In this document: positions 17,371 through 25,872 of the stretch, piece by piece
Layout: each line of letters opens with the position of its first letter
How positions within the stretch are numbered: position 1 is the stretch's first letter
Source of the DNA: Methanobacteriota archaeon
GTDB taxonomy: Archaea > Halobacteriota > Methanomicrobia > Methanomicrobiales > Methanospirillaceae
DNA: 44,709 nucleotides
Assembly (NCBI GenBank): GCA_029547145.1
Contig: JAKPPV010000020.1
Coordinates: 1-44,709, forward strand
Reading direction: 5' to 3'
Position numbers and translations under genes: made by a program
The notes under the pieces: generated by a model
Told to the model about the DNA's origin: nothing
Databases searched by the model: none
Seen by the model: the letters and a program-made list of their open reading frames with translations, nothing else

Positions 17371-17976
17371 CTAGTCCACCCGCCGTCCCTGGATCGCGAG
17401 GTGATCGCGGTGGTATGGCGAGAGGGACCGGACCGAGTCGACCGCGTAGCCCCCCTCCTCGAGCACCCCGACCGCCTCCTGCCCGACCTCGTCCTGCGGT
17501 CGGCGCTGGTCGATCGAACGGACCTTGAGCATGAGGGCGAGCCGGCCCCCGGGGACAAGGAAGGGCCGGTTCCGGACCGCGATCGCCGCCTGGTTCGGCT
17601 GCGCGACGTCCTGGAAGAGGAGGTCGACGGGCTCGAGGAGGGGCGCGTACCGGCCGGGCCGGCCGGCGTCCGCCAGGATCGGGATGATGTTTTTCCGCCG
17701 CCGCGCCACGGCGAGCAGGTCCTGCATCGGCCGGGGGGCGAACTCGACCGCGTAGACGACCTCCGCGTAGTCCGCCACGTGGGAGACGGTCGTGCCGTTT
17801 GCCGCTCCCAGGTAGAGGACCCGGGTGCCGGGGGGGAGGTCGAACCCGGGGTCGAGGTGGGCGAGGGCGGCGAACTTGGACCGGCGGGGGTCCCAGACCC
17901 GCAGGCCCCCCCGGGTCCGCTCGCCGTACACGCTCCCCTCGCCGGGCGAGAGGAGGGTGCCGTCGCGCCAGATCAT
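17371..17976 (-). CDS. flpA: Fibrillarin-like rRNA/tRNA 2'-O-methyltransferase
   Basis: 201 residues from ATG 17976. Typical archaeal fibrillarin motifs are YGERTRGGLRVWDPRRSKFAA-like substrate-loop residues, the AdoMet site LYLGAANGTTVSHVAD and VYAVEFAPRPM, NIIPILADAGRP, and LFQDVAQPNQAAIAVRN. The catalytic K and D are retained (LMLKVRSID). It is the methyltransferase of the C/D-box sRNP, working with Nop5 and L7Ae to 2'-O-methylate rRNA and tRNA. The start overlaps the Nop5 stop by four bases (ATGA), the usual archaeal nop5-flpA order. Confidence 0.95.
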   Translation of the reverse strand: MIWRDGTLLSPGEGSVYGERTRGGLRVWDPRRSKFAALAHLDPGFDLPPGTRVLYLGAANGTTVSHVADYAEVVYAVEFAPRPMQDLLAVARRRKNIIPILADAGRPGRYAPLLEPVDLLFQDVAQPNQAAIAVRNRPFLVPGGRLALMLKVRSIDQRRPQDEVGQEAVGVLEEGGYAVDSVRSLSPYHRDHLAIQGRRVD

Positions 17977-18866
17977 GCGAGCACCCCGTCGATCCGGGCG
18001 TTCGCCGCCTCGATGAAGGCGGGGTCCGGCGTCCCCCGGTAGCGGTCGATACGGGCCGCGATCGCCAGGCGGGAGGCGAGCACCCGGGCCACCCGCCCCC
18101 GGACGGCGGGCGGGGCGTTGTGGACCCGCCGGTGCTGGAAGATCAGCCCGTGCTTCGGCGGCGGCGTGCCGGTTCGGATGTGGGAGAAGAGGGCGCTCCG
18201 GGCCCCGAGCACCTGGAGGCCCGAGGCGGGGAGGCGGGCGAGCGCGTCGAGCGAACCGGCGGCGGCCATCAGGCGCGCCGCGACGAGCCCCCCGACGAGC
18301 CCGGAGGAGTTCGGCATCACCCGGAACGCGGCGCGGGTCACCTCGCGGGCGAGGTCGGTCCGGGCGGCCCCGAGCGCCTCGATCTGGAGGAGGACGGACC
18401 GCAGGGGGCCCCGGGCCCGCGGCAGGAGCACCTGGACGAGCCGCCGGGCGGGCACCGCCCGGAACTTCCGGGAGAAGCCCGGGTCCTGGGTCGCGTACCA
18501 CTCCACCGCACGCTCGGTCAGGAGGTTGATCACCCCGTCGAGCTCGTCGAGGGTCCGGACCATCCGGAGGAGCTCGAGATCGGGCCCCCGGAGAGCCTCC
18601 GCCACCCGGTCGGCCGCCAGGCGCATCGCGAGGTCGTGGAGCCGCGCCAGGTACGCGGCCCGGTCCGGGACGACGCCGCAGGCGACCGCTGCCTCCCAGG
18701 TGCCCGGCACCGTCCCGTCCATCGGGCTCTCGAGCGAGCCGAGCCGGGCGAGGGCCTCTGCCTCGTCGGTCGGGGCCGGCCTGCAGGTCCCGTCCTCGTC
18801 GATCTCCCCCCACCAGTACCGCGCCGTCACGGGTACGGATCGGGTCCCGTCCGGTAAAAAAGGCAC
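17973..18866 (-). CDS. C/D-box sRNP core protein Nop5 (Nop56/58 family)
   Basis: Up to 297 residues. The N-terminal fibrillarin-binding part (RYWWGEIDEDG), the coiled-coil region and the C-terminal Nop domain (PNSSGLVGGLVAARLMAAAG … GLQVLGARSALFSHIRTGTP … KHGLIFQHRRVHNAP) are all visible. Nop5 binds guide RNA with L7Ae and docks fibrillarin. The listed start is a GTG at 18866. A second in-frame GTG at 18830 (giving MTARYWWGE) matches typical family N-termini better, so the true protein may be 12 residues shorter. It lies three bases after the DUF112 gene stop, in one operon. Confidence 0.93.
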   Translation of the reverse strand: MPFLPDGTRSVPVTARYWWGEIDEDGTCRPAPTDEAEALARLGSLESPMDGTVPGTWEAAVACGVVPDRAAYLARLHDLAMRLAADRVAEALRGPDLELLRMVRTLDELDGVINLLTERAVEWYATQDPGFSRKFRAVPARRLVQVLLPRARGPLRSVLLQIEALGAARTDLAREVTRAAFRVMPNSSGLVGGLVAARLMAAAGSLDALARLPASGLQVLGARSALFSHIRTGTPPPKHGLIFQHRRVHNAPPAVRGRVARVLASRLAIAARIDRYRGTPDPAFIEAANARIDGVLA

Positions 18867-18869
18867 CGC

Positions 18870-20108
18870 CTAGAAGCCGGCGAAGCCGAAGGCCCAGGCC
18901 ATCACCGGGAGCATGATCGCCCCCATCGCGTGGACACGGCGGGTATTGACGAGCGGGGGCACGGACCCGACCAGGGTGGCGAGGCAGAGCACGAGCAGGC
19001 CGAACGGCCCGGAGAGGAGGAGGCAGAGGAGGACGAGGAGCGCCGCGACCGCGAGGTTCAGGCGACGCCCGTCGAGCCGGGCGAGGTGGCGGGCGGACCG
19101 GGCGCACCGGACGGTCAGGAGGAACCCCCCGACGGCGGCGGCGAGCCCGGCGGCCATCAGCACGGGCATCGCGGGGAGCTCGAGGCCGGAGATCGCCGCC
19201 ATGACGCCGTTCCGGGTCCTCCCGAGGGCGAAGAGGGCGGCGAGCCCGATGAAGGCGTTCGCGGTGTTCGCCGCCGAGGTGGCGACGATGAAGCCGCGCC
19301 GGTCGCGGTCGTACCCGACGACCGCGTCGAGGAGGCCATTCGCGGTCGCGTTCGAGAGCCCGGGGAGCCACCCGACGAGGAGGCCGGCGAGCGTGCCCAG
19401 GAACGAGTGGCGGGCGAGGACCCCCGACGGGATCGAGATGCCGGAGAAGTGCTGGTCGGGCACCGGCCCGTGCGAGGCGGAGAGGAGGACCGGCAGGCCG
19501 AAGAGGCCCGAGAGGAGGGGGAGAAAGACCGCGTCCCCGCCGAGGGTGTGCCAGGCAAGAAAGCCGTACCGGAGTGCGAAGAGACCGAGGGCGCCCGAGA
19601 CGGCGAAGGTGCCGAAGGCCCATCCCGGGGAGTCGGAGGAGAGGACCAGGTAGCCCGCCACCGCGACCAGGAGGATCCCGATCCCCCAGTCAAGCGCCGG
19701 CTGGAGCGGCGGAAGGAGGAGGACGCAGGCGACCGAGAAAGGCACCGCAAAGCAGAGCGAGAGGGCGGAGCCGATGGCCGAACACCGCACCGCCTCCTCG
19801 CCGCGCCCCTCGAGGCAGAGGGCGTGGGCCGGCAGGACGGCGAGCGCGGTATCGGGGTCGGGGACGCCGAGGAAGGTCGCCGGGATGTTGTCGAGGAAGG
19901 AGTGCGTGATCAGCGCGGCGAACATCGCCGCCGCGAGCCCCTCCTCGCCGAGCAGGGAGCCGAGGCCGGCCCCGGCGGCCAGAAGGGCGGAGGCGAGGGT
20001 GTTGGCGTGGATACCGGGCGCGAGACCCGAGAGGGCCCCGAGAACGACGCCCAGCAGGGTGCCGGCGACCAGCCCGAGCATATCCTCCCGGTCGGAACGC
20101 GAGACCAT
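18870..20108 (-). CDS. DUF112/TctA-like integral membrane permease
   Basis: 412 residues with about ten hydrophobic segments. GLAPGIHANTLASALLAAG near the N-terminus and the mirrored LPGLSNATANGLLDAVVG in the second half are the paired glycine-rich signatures of the TctA-like (tripartite tricarboxylate permease) superfamily, archaeal DUF112 branch. No TctB or TctC partner is present, so it may act alone, and its substrate is unknown. It is the first gene of the minus-strand operon leading into nop5-flpA, and is divergent from hemD. Confidence 0.82.
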   Translation of the reverse strand: MVSRSDREDMLGLVAGTLLGVVLGALSGLAPGIHANTLASALLAAGAGLGSLLGEEGLAAAMFAALITHSFLDNIPATFLGVPDPDTALAVLPAHALCLEGRGEEAVRCSAIGSALSLCFAVPFSVACVLLLPPLQPALDWGIGILLVAVAGYLVLSSDSPGWAFGTFAVSGALGLFALRYGFLAWHTLGGDAVFLPLLSGLFGLPVLLSASHGPVPDQHFSGISIPSGVLARHSFLGTLAGLLVGWLPGLSNATANGLLDAVVGYDRDRRGFIVATSAANTANAFIGLAALFALGRTRNGVMAAISGLELPAMPVLMAAGLAAAVGGFLLTVRCARSARHLARLDGRRLNLAVAALLVLLCLLLSGPFGLLVLCLATLVGSVPPLVNTRRVHAMGAIMLPVMAWAFGFAGF

Positions 20109-20155
20109 AAGGGGATCGGAATCGTTTAGTCCGGGCGCGCCGACGACTCTGGCGG

Positions 20156-20842
20156 ATGAGAATCGCCATCACCAGGCTCCCGGAGAAGGGCGCGGACGAT
20201 ACGGAACGGTGCGCCCGGTTCGGCCACTCCTGCTACCCGGTCTCGCCCCTCCGGGCCGAGGTCTATCCCGATGCGAGGGACGCCTTCATCGCCGCGCTGG
20301 AGAAGGGGCGGTTCGACGCCCTCTTCTTCACCTCCGCCCTCCCGGCCGACCTGGTCGGGCCCGCCCTGGCGCGTTCGGGACGGCGGACCCGGGTCGTGGC
20401 GATCGGGCCGGCGACGCGGGCCGCGCTCGCCCGGCACGGGGTCGAGTCCGAGGTCCTCCCGGGGTTCTACTCCCGCGACTTCGCCCCGCACCTGGGAGCC
20501 TGGCTCCGGGGCCGGAGGATCGGCCTCCCCCGGGCGGATGTACCGAACGAGCCCCTTTTAGAGGCGATCCGGGCGGCGGGGGGCGTCCCAGAGGAGTTCC
20601 GGATCTACGGACTGCGCCGGACCGGGGAGCCGCTCGACCTCGACGGGGCGGACGCGGTCCTCTTCACCTCGGCGAACTCGTTCTCGGAGGCGGTCTGGAC
20701 CCCCCGCCCGGGCCTGCTGGTCTGCGCGATCGGGGAGGTGACCGCGGAGCGGATGCGGGGGGCCGGGGTCGAGCCCGACGCGGTCGGGGACGGGTCGCTC
20801 GAGGGGGCGCTCCGGGCGATCGGGGCGATCGGGACCCGATGA
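20156..20842 (+). CDS. hemD: Uroporphyrinogen-III synthase
   Basis: 228 residues. The poorly conserved HemD fold is recognisable from MRIAITRLPEKGADDTERC, FDALFFTSALPADLV, VVAIGPATRAALARHG, the inter-domain RIGLPRADVPNEPLLEAIR, and the second-domain DAVLFTSANSFSEAV and CAIGEVTAERMRGAGV. It cyclises hydroxymethylbilane to uroporphyrinogen III, the precursor of F430, sirohaem and cobamides in methanogens. It ends in an ATGA overlap with the cbf5 gene, so the two are translationally coupled although functionally unrelated. Confidence 0.88.
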   Translation: MRIAITRLPEKGADDTERCARFGHSCYPVSPLRAEVYPDARDAFIAALEKGRFDALFFTSALPADLVGPALARSGRRTRVVAIGPATRAALARHGVESEVLPGFYSRDFAPHLGAWLRGRRIGLPRADVPNEPLLEAIRAAGGVPEEFRIYGLRRTGEPLDLDGADAVLFTSANSFSEAVWTPRPGLLVCAIGEVTAERMRGAGVEPDAVGDGSLEGALRAIGAIGTR

Positions 20843-21729
20843 GCGGGAGCCTCTGCCCCGGCCCGGGGATCGTCGTGATCGACAAGCCCCGGGGGCCGTC
20901 GAGCCATCAGGTGGCCGCCTGGGTCGGCGAGATCCTGGGCGCCCAGGTCGGGCACGCAGGCACGCTCGACCCCCAGGTCTCCGGGGTGCTCGTGGTGATG
21001 CTCAACCGCGCCGTCCGGCTCGCCCGGTTGCTGCTCCGGCACGACAAGGAGTACGTCTGCGTCCTCCGGCTCCACGGCGACGCGGACGAGGCGCGGGTCC
21101 GCGAGGTCGCGGCGGAGTTCGTCGGACGGCTCTACCAGCGCCCCCCCCGCCGGTCGGCCGTAAAAAGGCAGCTCCGGATCCGGCGGGTCCATGCCCTGGA
21201 GGTGCTCGAGGTACGGGGCCGGCTGGTCCTGTTCCGCGTCCGGTGTGACGCGGGGACCTACATCCGGTCGCTCTGCCATCACCTCGGGCTCGCGATCGGG
21301 TGCGGCGGCCAGATGGCAGAGCTCCGCCGGACCCGCTCGGGCGCCTTCGGTGAGGAGCAGGCGGTCACCCTCCACGCGCTGAAAGATGCGGCCGTCCGGG
21401 CGGCGGAGGGCGACCGCTCCGCGCTCGCCAGCATGGTCCTCCCGGTGGAGGCGGCGGTCCCGGACCTGAAGGCGGTCGTGATCGGGGACCGGGCGGTCGA
21501 CGCCGTCTGCCACGGGGCGGCGCTCGCCGGGGTCGGGGTGCTGGAACTCCCCGGGTTCCGTGCCGGGGAGACCGTGGCGCTCGTGACACGGAAAGGGGAG
21601 CTCGTGGCGCTCGCCCGGACGCTCGTTGAGAGCGCCGCGACCTCCCCGGGACGGACCGGGCTCGTCGCCGCACCCGAGACCGTCTTCATGGCCCCCGGGA
21701 CGTACCCCCGGGGGTGGCGCAGGAAATGA
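20839..21729 (+). CDS. H/ACA RNP pseudouridine synthase Cbf5/TruB family
   Basis: 296 residues. The catalytic-Asp motif GHAGTLDPQVSGVLVV, the RPPRRSAVKRQLRIR motif, and the DAGTYIRSLCHHLG motif are those of archaeal Cbf5. The C-terminal ~80 residues (VIGDRAVDAVCHGAALAGVGV … GETVALVTRKGELVALA) form a PUA domain. In archaea Cbf5 works with Nop10, Gar1 and L7Ae on guide RNAs, and alone at tRNA U55. ATG 20839 overlaps the hemD stop. Confidence 0.92.
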   Translation: MSGSLCPGPGIVVIDKPRGPSSHQVAAWVGEILGAQVGHAGTLDPQVSGVLVVMLNRAVRLARLLLRHDKEYVCVLRLHGDADEARVREVAAEFVGRLYQRPPRRSAVKRQLRIRRVHALEVLEVRGRLVLFRVRCDAGTYIRSLCHHLGLAIGCGGQMAELRRTRSGAFGEEQAVTLHALKDAAVRAAEGDRSALASMVLPVEAAVPDLKAVVIGDRAVDAVCHGAALAGVGVLELPGFRAGETVALVTRKGELVALARTLVESAATSPGRTGLVAAPETVFMAPGTYPRGWRRK

Positions 21730-21784
21730 TGATATATCGCTTAGATTCCTGCCAGGTTCGATTCCCATATTTTTTCCCCATAGT

Positions 21785-21821
21785 AAATTTTTTAATATAG
21801 AGAGTGGGATAAGGAGAATGG
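21785..21821 (+). promoter_or_regulatory. Promoter and ribosome-binding site of dockerin protease gene
   Basis: AAATTTTTTAATATAG (about 21785-21800) is a strong TATA-like AT block, followed by GATAAGGAG (about 21807-21815) placed six bases before the GTG at 21822. Confidence 0.5.
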
Positions 21822-23432
21822 GTGTGCAAGGCAATGAACGACCGGACCTGGCTGGTCACGACCGTGGCCCTCCTTCTTCTCCTGGCTGGCATCCCCGTCC
21901 TCGCCGGCGCCGCAGAACTCTCCCACCCGGTCATCCGGAGTACCGATGCCGAACTCAGGACCTGGATCGCCGAGTACGAGTCGGCACCCCCCGTACCGGT
22001 CGACCTCGCCCGCCAGCGGTCGCTCGCCCGCACCACCGGGTCGAAGAGCCTGCTCTCCCTGATCCCGTACGACACCCGCGAGCGGAACCAGGGTGCGGTC
22101 GCGAACTGCTGGGTCTGGGCGGGCACCGGCATCCTCGAGGCGGCCCATACGGCCCGCGACGGGGTCCGGGACCGTCTCTCGGTCCAGTGGTTCGACTCCA
22201 CCTACAACGGCGGGAGCGGGCCGTCCTGGGCGGGGAACGGCGGGTCCCTCGGCGAGTTCGTCCGGTTCTACAACACCGAGCGGATCGCGGTCCCCTGGTC
22301 GAACCCGAACGCCTCGTACCAGGACGGACGGACCTGGTGCCGTGACAACCAGCGGGCCTGGGTACCGGCCGGCGCGATCGGGACGGAGCCGCACTACGAC
22401 CTCGAGACGGTCGTGCAGCAGAGGATCGTGACCCGGGGCGTCGGGGATGCCGCCGCCCGGGCGAACATCAAGGCCGTCCTGGACAGCAACCGCCCGGTCT
22501 ACCTCTCCGTGCGCCTGCCGGACAGCGAGGCGTGGTCCGCGTTCGAGTCCTTCTGGAACACCCGTCCGGAGACGGCGGTCTTCAACATCACACCCTACAA
22601 CGGGCGGACCTGGTCCGCGACGGCGGGGGCCCACGCCGTCCTGGTCGTCGGGTACGACGACACCGACCCTGCGAACCCCTACTGGCTCGTGCTGAACTCG
22701 TGGGGCGACGGGAACGGCCTGCGGCCGAAGGGGACGTACCGGCTCTCGATGAACCTGCCGTACGACGGTTTCTACCAGGGGTCGTTCGCGGTCCCATCGA
22801 CCGAGTGGCAGACACTGCAGGTGGAGTACGATACGATGGCGCCCACGGCGACGCCCACCCCCGTGATCACCCCGGTGACCCCCGGGTTCGACGGGTCCTG
22901 GGAGACCGAGTCGGGCCTGATGGTCCTCCATGTCTCCGGCAGGAACGTGACGGGCACCTACGAGATCGAGGCGGGGAGGATCGCCGGCACGCTCTCCCCC
23001 GACGGTCGCACGCTCACGGGCACCTGGTCCGATGGCCCCACCTACGCCCCGCCCGACGACCAGGGGACCCTCGTCCTGGTCCTCTCCGGGGATGGCGCCT
23101 CGTTCGAGGGTCACTCCTACTCGGCGGACATGCAGCGGCAGGCGGACCTCTCGGGCCGGCGGGTCGCCGCGACGCCGGGTCCGACCCCGACGGTGACGAC
23201 GACCCCGTCCGTCCGGGCATTTCCCTCCGCGAACTGCACCCCCCGGGACGTGAACGGGGACGGGCGGTACGAGGACATCAACGGCAACGGTCGGACCGAC
23301 TTTGCGGACGTCGTCCTGCTCTTCAACCACCTCGACTGGTGCTGCGCCAACCAGCCCGTCTGCTGCTTCGACTTCAACCGGAACGGGCGGATGGACTTCG
23401 GCGACGTGGTCACCCTCTACGAGGGGATCTAG
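21822..23432 (+). CDS. Secreted papain-like (C1A) cysteine protease with C-terminal dockerin
   Basis: 536 residues from GTG 21822 (ATG 21834 is an alternative). A signal peptide (about 8-31) precedes a C1A peptidase domain. Numbered from GTG 21822, the oxyanion Gln90 and nucleophile Cys96 lie in RNQGAVANCWVWAG, His271 in AGAHAVLVVGYDD, and Asn292 in WLVLNSWGDG. A beta-rich domain follows a PT linker (DGSWETESGLMVLHVSGRNV…), and the last ~60 residues are a dockerin (DVNGDGRYEDINGNGRTDFA and DFNRNGRMDFGDVV). The whole triad is intact, so it should be an active exported protease held in a complex by its dockerin. Here the dockerin is C-terminal, unlike those at 1598 and 3844, and carries extra cysteines (WCCANQPVCCFD) that could form disulfides. 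Confidence 0.9.
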   Translation: MCKAMNDRTWLVTTVALLLLLAGIPVLAGAAELSHPVIRSTDAELRTWIAEYESAPPVPVDLARQRSLARTTGSKSLLSLIPYDTRERNQGAVANCWVWAGTGILEAAHTARDGVRDRLSVQWFDSTYNGGSGPSWAGNGGSLGEFVRFYNTERIAVPWSNPNASYQDGRTWCRDNQRAWVPAGAIGTEPHYDLETVVQQRIVTRGVGDAAARANIKAVLDSNRPVYLSVRLPDSEAWSAFESFWNTRPETAVFNITPYNGRTWSATAGAHAVLVVGYDDTDPANPYWLVLNSWGDGNGLRPKGTYRLSMNLPYDGFYQGSFAVPSTEWQTLQVEYDTMAPTATPTPVITPVTPGFDGSWETESGLMVLHVSGRNVTGTYEIEAGRIAGTLSPDGRTLTGTWSDGPTYAPPDDQGTLVLVLSGDGASFEGHSYSADMQRQADLSGRRVAATPGPTPTVTTTPSVRAFPSANCTPRDVNGDGRYEDINGNGRTDFADVVLLFNHLDWCCANQPVCCFDFNRNGRMDFGDVVTLYEGI

Positions 23433-23489
23433 GGAAGAGGGCATAGGATTAATTGCCTGTCCCGACAACCTGATCCCCTGTTCTGTTCT

Positions 23490-23574
23490 GCTGAGGTAGT
23501 CTAGACCGGTAGGGCGCAGGCCTGGAAAGCCTGTGGGGCTTTGCCCCTCGGGAGTTCAAATCTCCCCCTCAGCG
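23490..23574 (+). tRNA. tRNA-Ser (anticodon GGA)
   Basis: The acceptor GCTGAGG pairs with CCTCAGC, with discriminator G at 23574. The anticodon stem is GCAGGC/GCCTGT-like with loop CTGGAAA (anticodon GGA). A long type II variable arm (GGGGCTTTGCCCC) marks it as Ser, and the T arm is GGGAG-TTCAAAT-CTCCC. No intron and no encoded CCA. Confidence 0.95.
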
Positions 23575-24017
23575 TCTCACCGCGGTGATCTCCGGAGCCG
23601 GATGGCGACAGACTTCGTTCCCCGCCCTTCGACCGGGCGCGGACCCGCAGACGACCCCGTCCTCCTGTCCGGCCCTCCCCGCGCCCGTCACCGGGGTTCC
23701 GGTGCCGACGGCATGCCCGCCCGGACGGACCCCGGCGCGACGGGTCACGTTCTGATGACGAGATCTGATGATGGAAGTCGCAGGGCAAAGTCTCATCATT
23801 CCGGACGGCGGACGCTCCCCTGTCCCCGGGAGCAACGCATCACTGTTCCGGAGGGCGGATGCATGAATCGGGCCGCACTCGTCTTTGCATCCACCCCTCT
23901 GCCCCGGGTTCCCGATCCTGCGCCGGCACCGACGGCGTCGCGGACCCCCCCTACGGACCGGCCCGCGACCCGGGGTGGATCCGGTATGATTATCCCCGGT
24001 TCGCGCCACCATCATCC
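23575..24017. other. Gene-poor interval after tRNA-Ser
   Basis: About 440 bases lie between the tRNA and the C69 peptidase gene. Open frames cross it, but none has a recognisable protein, ribosome-binding site or start consistent with neighbours. It contains two CTGATGA-like words at about 23754 and 23766. The last ~60 bases are the likely promoter zone of the C69 gene. No repeat of the tRNA 3' end (integration scar) was seen within the window. Confidence 0.5.
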
Positions 24018-25847
24018 ATGCGTCTTTTACCTGCCGCACTCGCCGCGGTCCTGCTCCTGGTCGCGCCGGCACTCGCCTGCTCGACCTTCGTCATCACCCC
24101 CGGCGCCTCGGACGACGGGTCGATGTACATCGCGCATACGAACGACGGTTTCGGTCCCTCGGTGATCGGGCACAACGTCTCCGAGGAGGACACCCACCTC
24201 GTCTACGTCCCCGCCGCCGACCATCCCCCCGGAGCGAAGCGGACAGTCCGTTTCGACCCGAACTCGGGCTCCGACGACCCGGTCGACCGCGCCTCGACCG
24301 ACCACCGGAACACCTCCGAGATCGACGAGGTCCCGCACACCTATGGCTACCTCACCGGGAGTTACGGGATCATCAACGAGGTCGGGCTGATGTCGTCGGA
24401 GTGCACGGACTACGTCCGGGTCCAGCCGAACTGGGATCCCGGGCGGCGGATCCTCTACTCGTCCGAGCTCTCCAACATCGCGCTTGAGCGATGCCGCACC
24501 TCCCGGGAGGCGGTGGAACTCGTCGGGGGTCTGATCGACCGGTACGGCTACTACGGGACCGGCGAGACCCTCCTCTTCGCCGACCCGAAGGAGGCCTGGG
24601 TGATCGAGATGTGCGGGTACGACATGAACGGGACGGGGGGGCTCTGGGCGGCAGAGCGGATCCCCGACGGGCACGTCTTCGTCGCCGCCAACACCTTCCG
24701 GATCCGGGAGATCACCCCCGGGCGGGAGGACCAGCTCCATTCGAAGAACCTCTTCTCGGTCGCCGAGGAGCGGGGATGGTGGCGCCCATCGGACGGGCCG
24801 CTCGACTGGCTCAGGACGGTCTCCACCGGCGAGTACTCCCACCCCTACTACTCCCTCTCGCGGGTCTGGCGCCTCTATGACCGGGTCGCCCCCTCGCTCA
24901 ACCTGTCGCCGTACGTCGAGGGGACCTACACCACCGCCTACCCCTTCTCGACGAAGCCGGACGTGCCGCTGAACGTCACGACGGCGCTCTCGCTCTTTCG
25001 GGACCACTACGAGGGGACGGTCTTCGACCTGACCAGCGGACCGTCGGCGAGCCCCTTCGGCGACCCGTACCGCGACTCCGGGCCGTTCGACAACCACCAG
25101 CCCTTCCCGCCCGGGGAGGTCCGGCCCGGCGCCTGGCCCCGGCCGATCTCGCCCCTCTTCTGCAGTTACAGCTACGTCTGCCAGGGCCGTTCCTGGCTCC
25201 CGGCCGACGTCGGCGGGACCGCCTGGATCGGATTCGCCGTTCCGGCCGAGACCGTCTACCTCCCTGTCTACGCCGGTTCCACCGCGCTGCCGGCCTCCTT
25301 CGCGACGGGGAACCGTTCGGCGGTCTCACGCGACTCCGCCTGGTGGGCCTTCAACCTGGTGACCAACTGGGCCCGCCTCCGGTACCGCGACATGATCCCG
25401 GAGATCCAGGCCGAGCAGCAGTCGATCGAGGCCGCGTCGCTGGAGAACCGGACCGTCGTCGACCGGGAGGCCCTCCGGTTGCGGAACACCTCGGGAGAGG
25501 CGGCGGCCCGTGCGTACCTGACGAACTGGACGGTCTCGCACGCGGATGCCGTCCTGGACCGCTGGTGGGCCTTCTCGGACCGGCTGATCGCCCGGTACGC
25601 GAACGGGATGGTGAACGATGCTGTGAACCGGACCGCCGCGAACCCCGGGTATCCGGCCGCCTGGCTGGACGCGAACGGCTACCAGTACGGACCCCGGATC
25701 TACGACCTGGAGGGATTGAAGGCGATCCCCGACCTCGTCTTCGTGAACGAGACGGTGTTCGCCCGTCCCGGCGACGAACTTTCCCTGATCAATAAGACCC
25801 AGCGGCGCGCCGGGAACGCGACCCCCGTGCCGGTTGGAGAAGGATGA
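24018..25847 (+). CDS. Secreted C69-family dipeptidase (Ntn hydrolase)
   Basis: 609 residues from ATG 24018. A signal peptide (1-20, APALA) is followed directly by Cys21 in CSTFVITPGASDDGSMYIAHTND, the N-terminal nucleophile motif of the C69/PepD family. Signal cleavage would itself expose the catalytic cysteine. Further family motifs are YGIINEVGLMSSECTD, ALERCRTSREAVELVGGLID, GETLLFADPKEAWVIEMCG and HVFVAANTFRIREI. The C-terminus ends without an anchor. Members cleave dipeptides and are often extracellular. Lipid modification of Cys21 is less likely because the preceding residues fit the lipobox poorly. Upstream in-frame extensions to 23859 lack a signal and are not supported. Confidence 0.9.
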   Translation: MRLLPAALAAVLLLVAPALACSTFVITPGASDDGSMYIAHTNDGFGPSVIGHNVSEEDTHLVYVPAADHPPGAKRTVRFDPNSGSDDPVDRASTDHRNTSEIDEVPHTYGYLTGSYGIINEVGLMSSECTDYVRVQPNWDPGRRILYSSELSNIALERCRTSREAVELVGGLIDRYGYYGTGETLLFADPKEAWVIEMCGYDMNGTGGLWAAERIPDGHVFVAANTFRIREITPGREDQLHSKNLFSVAEERGWWRPSDGPLDWLRTVSTGEYSHPYYSLSRVWRLYDRVAPSLNLSPYVEGTYTTAYPFSTKPDVPLNVTTALSLFRDHYEGTVFDLTSGPSASPFGDPYRDSGPFDNHQPFPPGEVRPGAWPRPISPLFCSYSYVCQGRSWLPADVGGTAWIGFAVPAETVYLPVYAGSTALPASFATGNRSAVSRDSAWWAFNLVTNWARLRYRDMIPEIQAEQQSIEAASLENRTVVDREALRLRNTSGEAAARAYLTNWTVSHADAVLDRWWAFSDRLIARYANGMVNDAVNRTAANPGYPAAWLDANGYQYGPRIYDLEGLKAIPDLVFVNETVFARPGDELSLINKTQRRAGNATPVPVGEG

Positions 25848-25872
25848 AATAACCGGAACCTCCACTTTCTCT

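Noticed and set aside
23750..23775. Possible C/D-box guide RNA (two CTGATGA words)
   Set aside because: C boxes need a purine first (RTGATGA), and no properly spaced D/D' boxes (CTGA) with flanking stem were seen.
23490..24017. Integration site (att) at the tRNA-Ser gene
   Set aside because: No repeat of the tRNA 3' end and no integrase were found in the window.
24027..25097. 356-codon minus-strand frame under the C69 peptidase
   Set aside because: Shadow of the plus-strand gene: Arg/Gly/Val-rich with no motif, while the plus strand has a signal peptide and complete C69 motifs.
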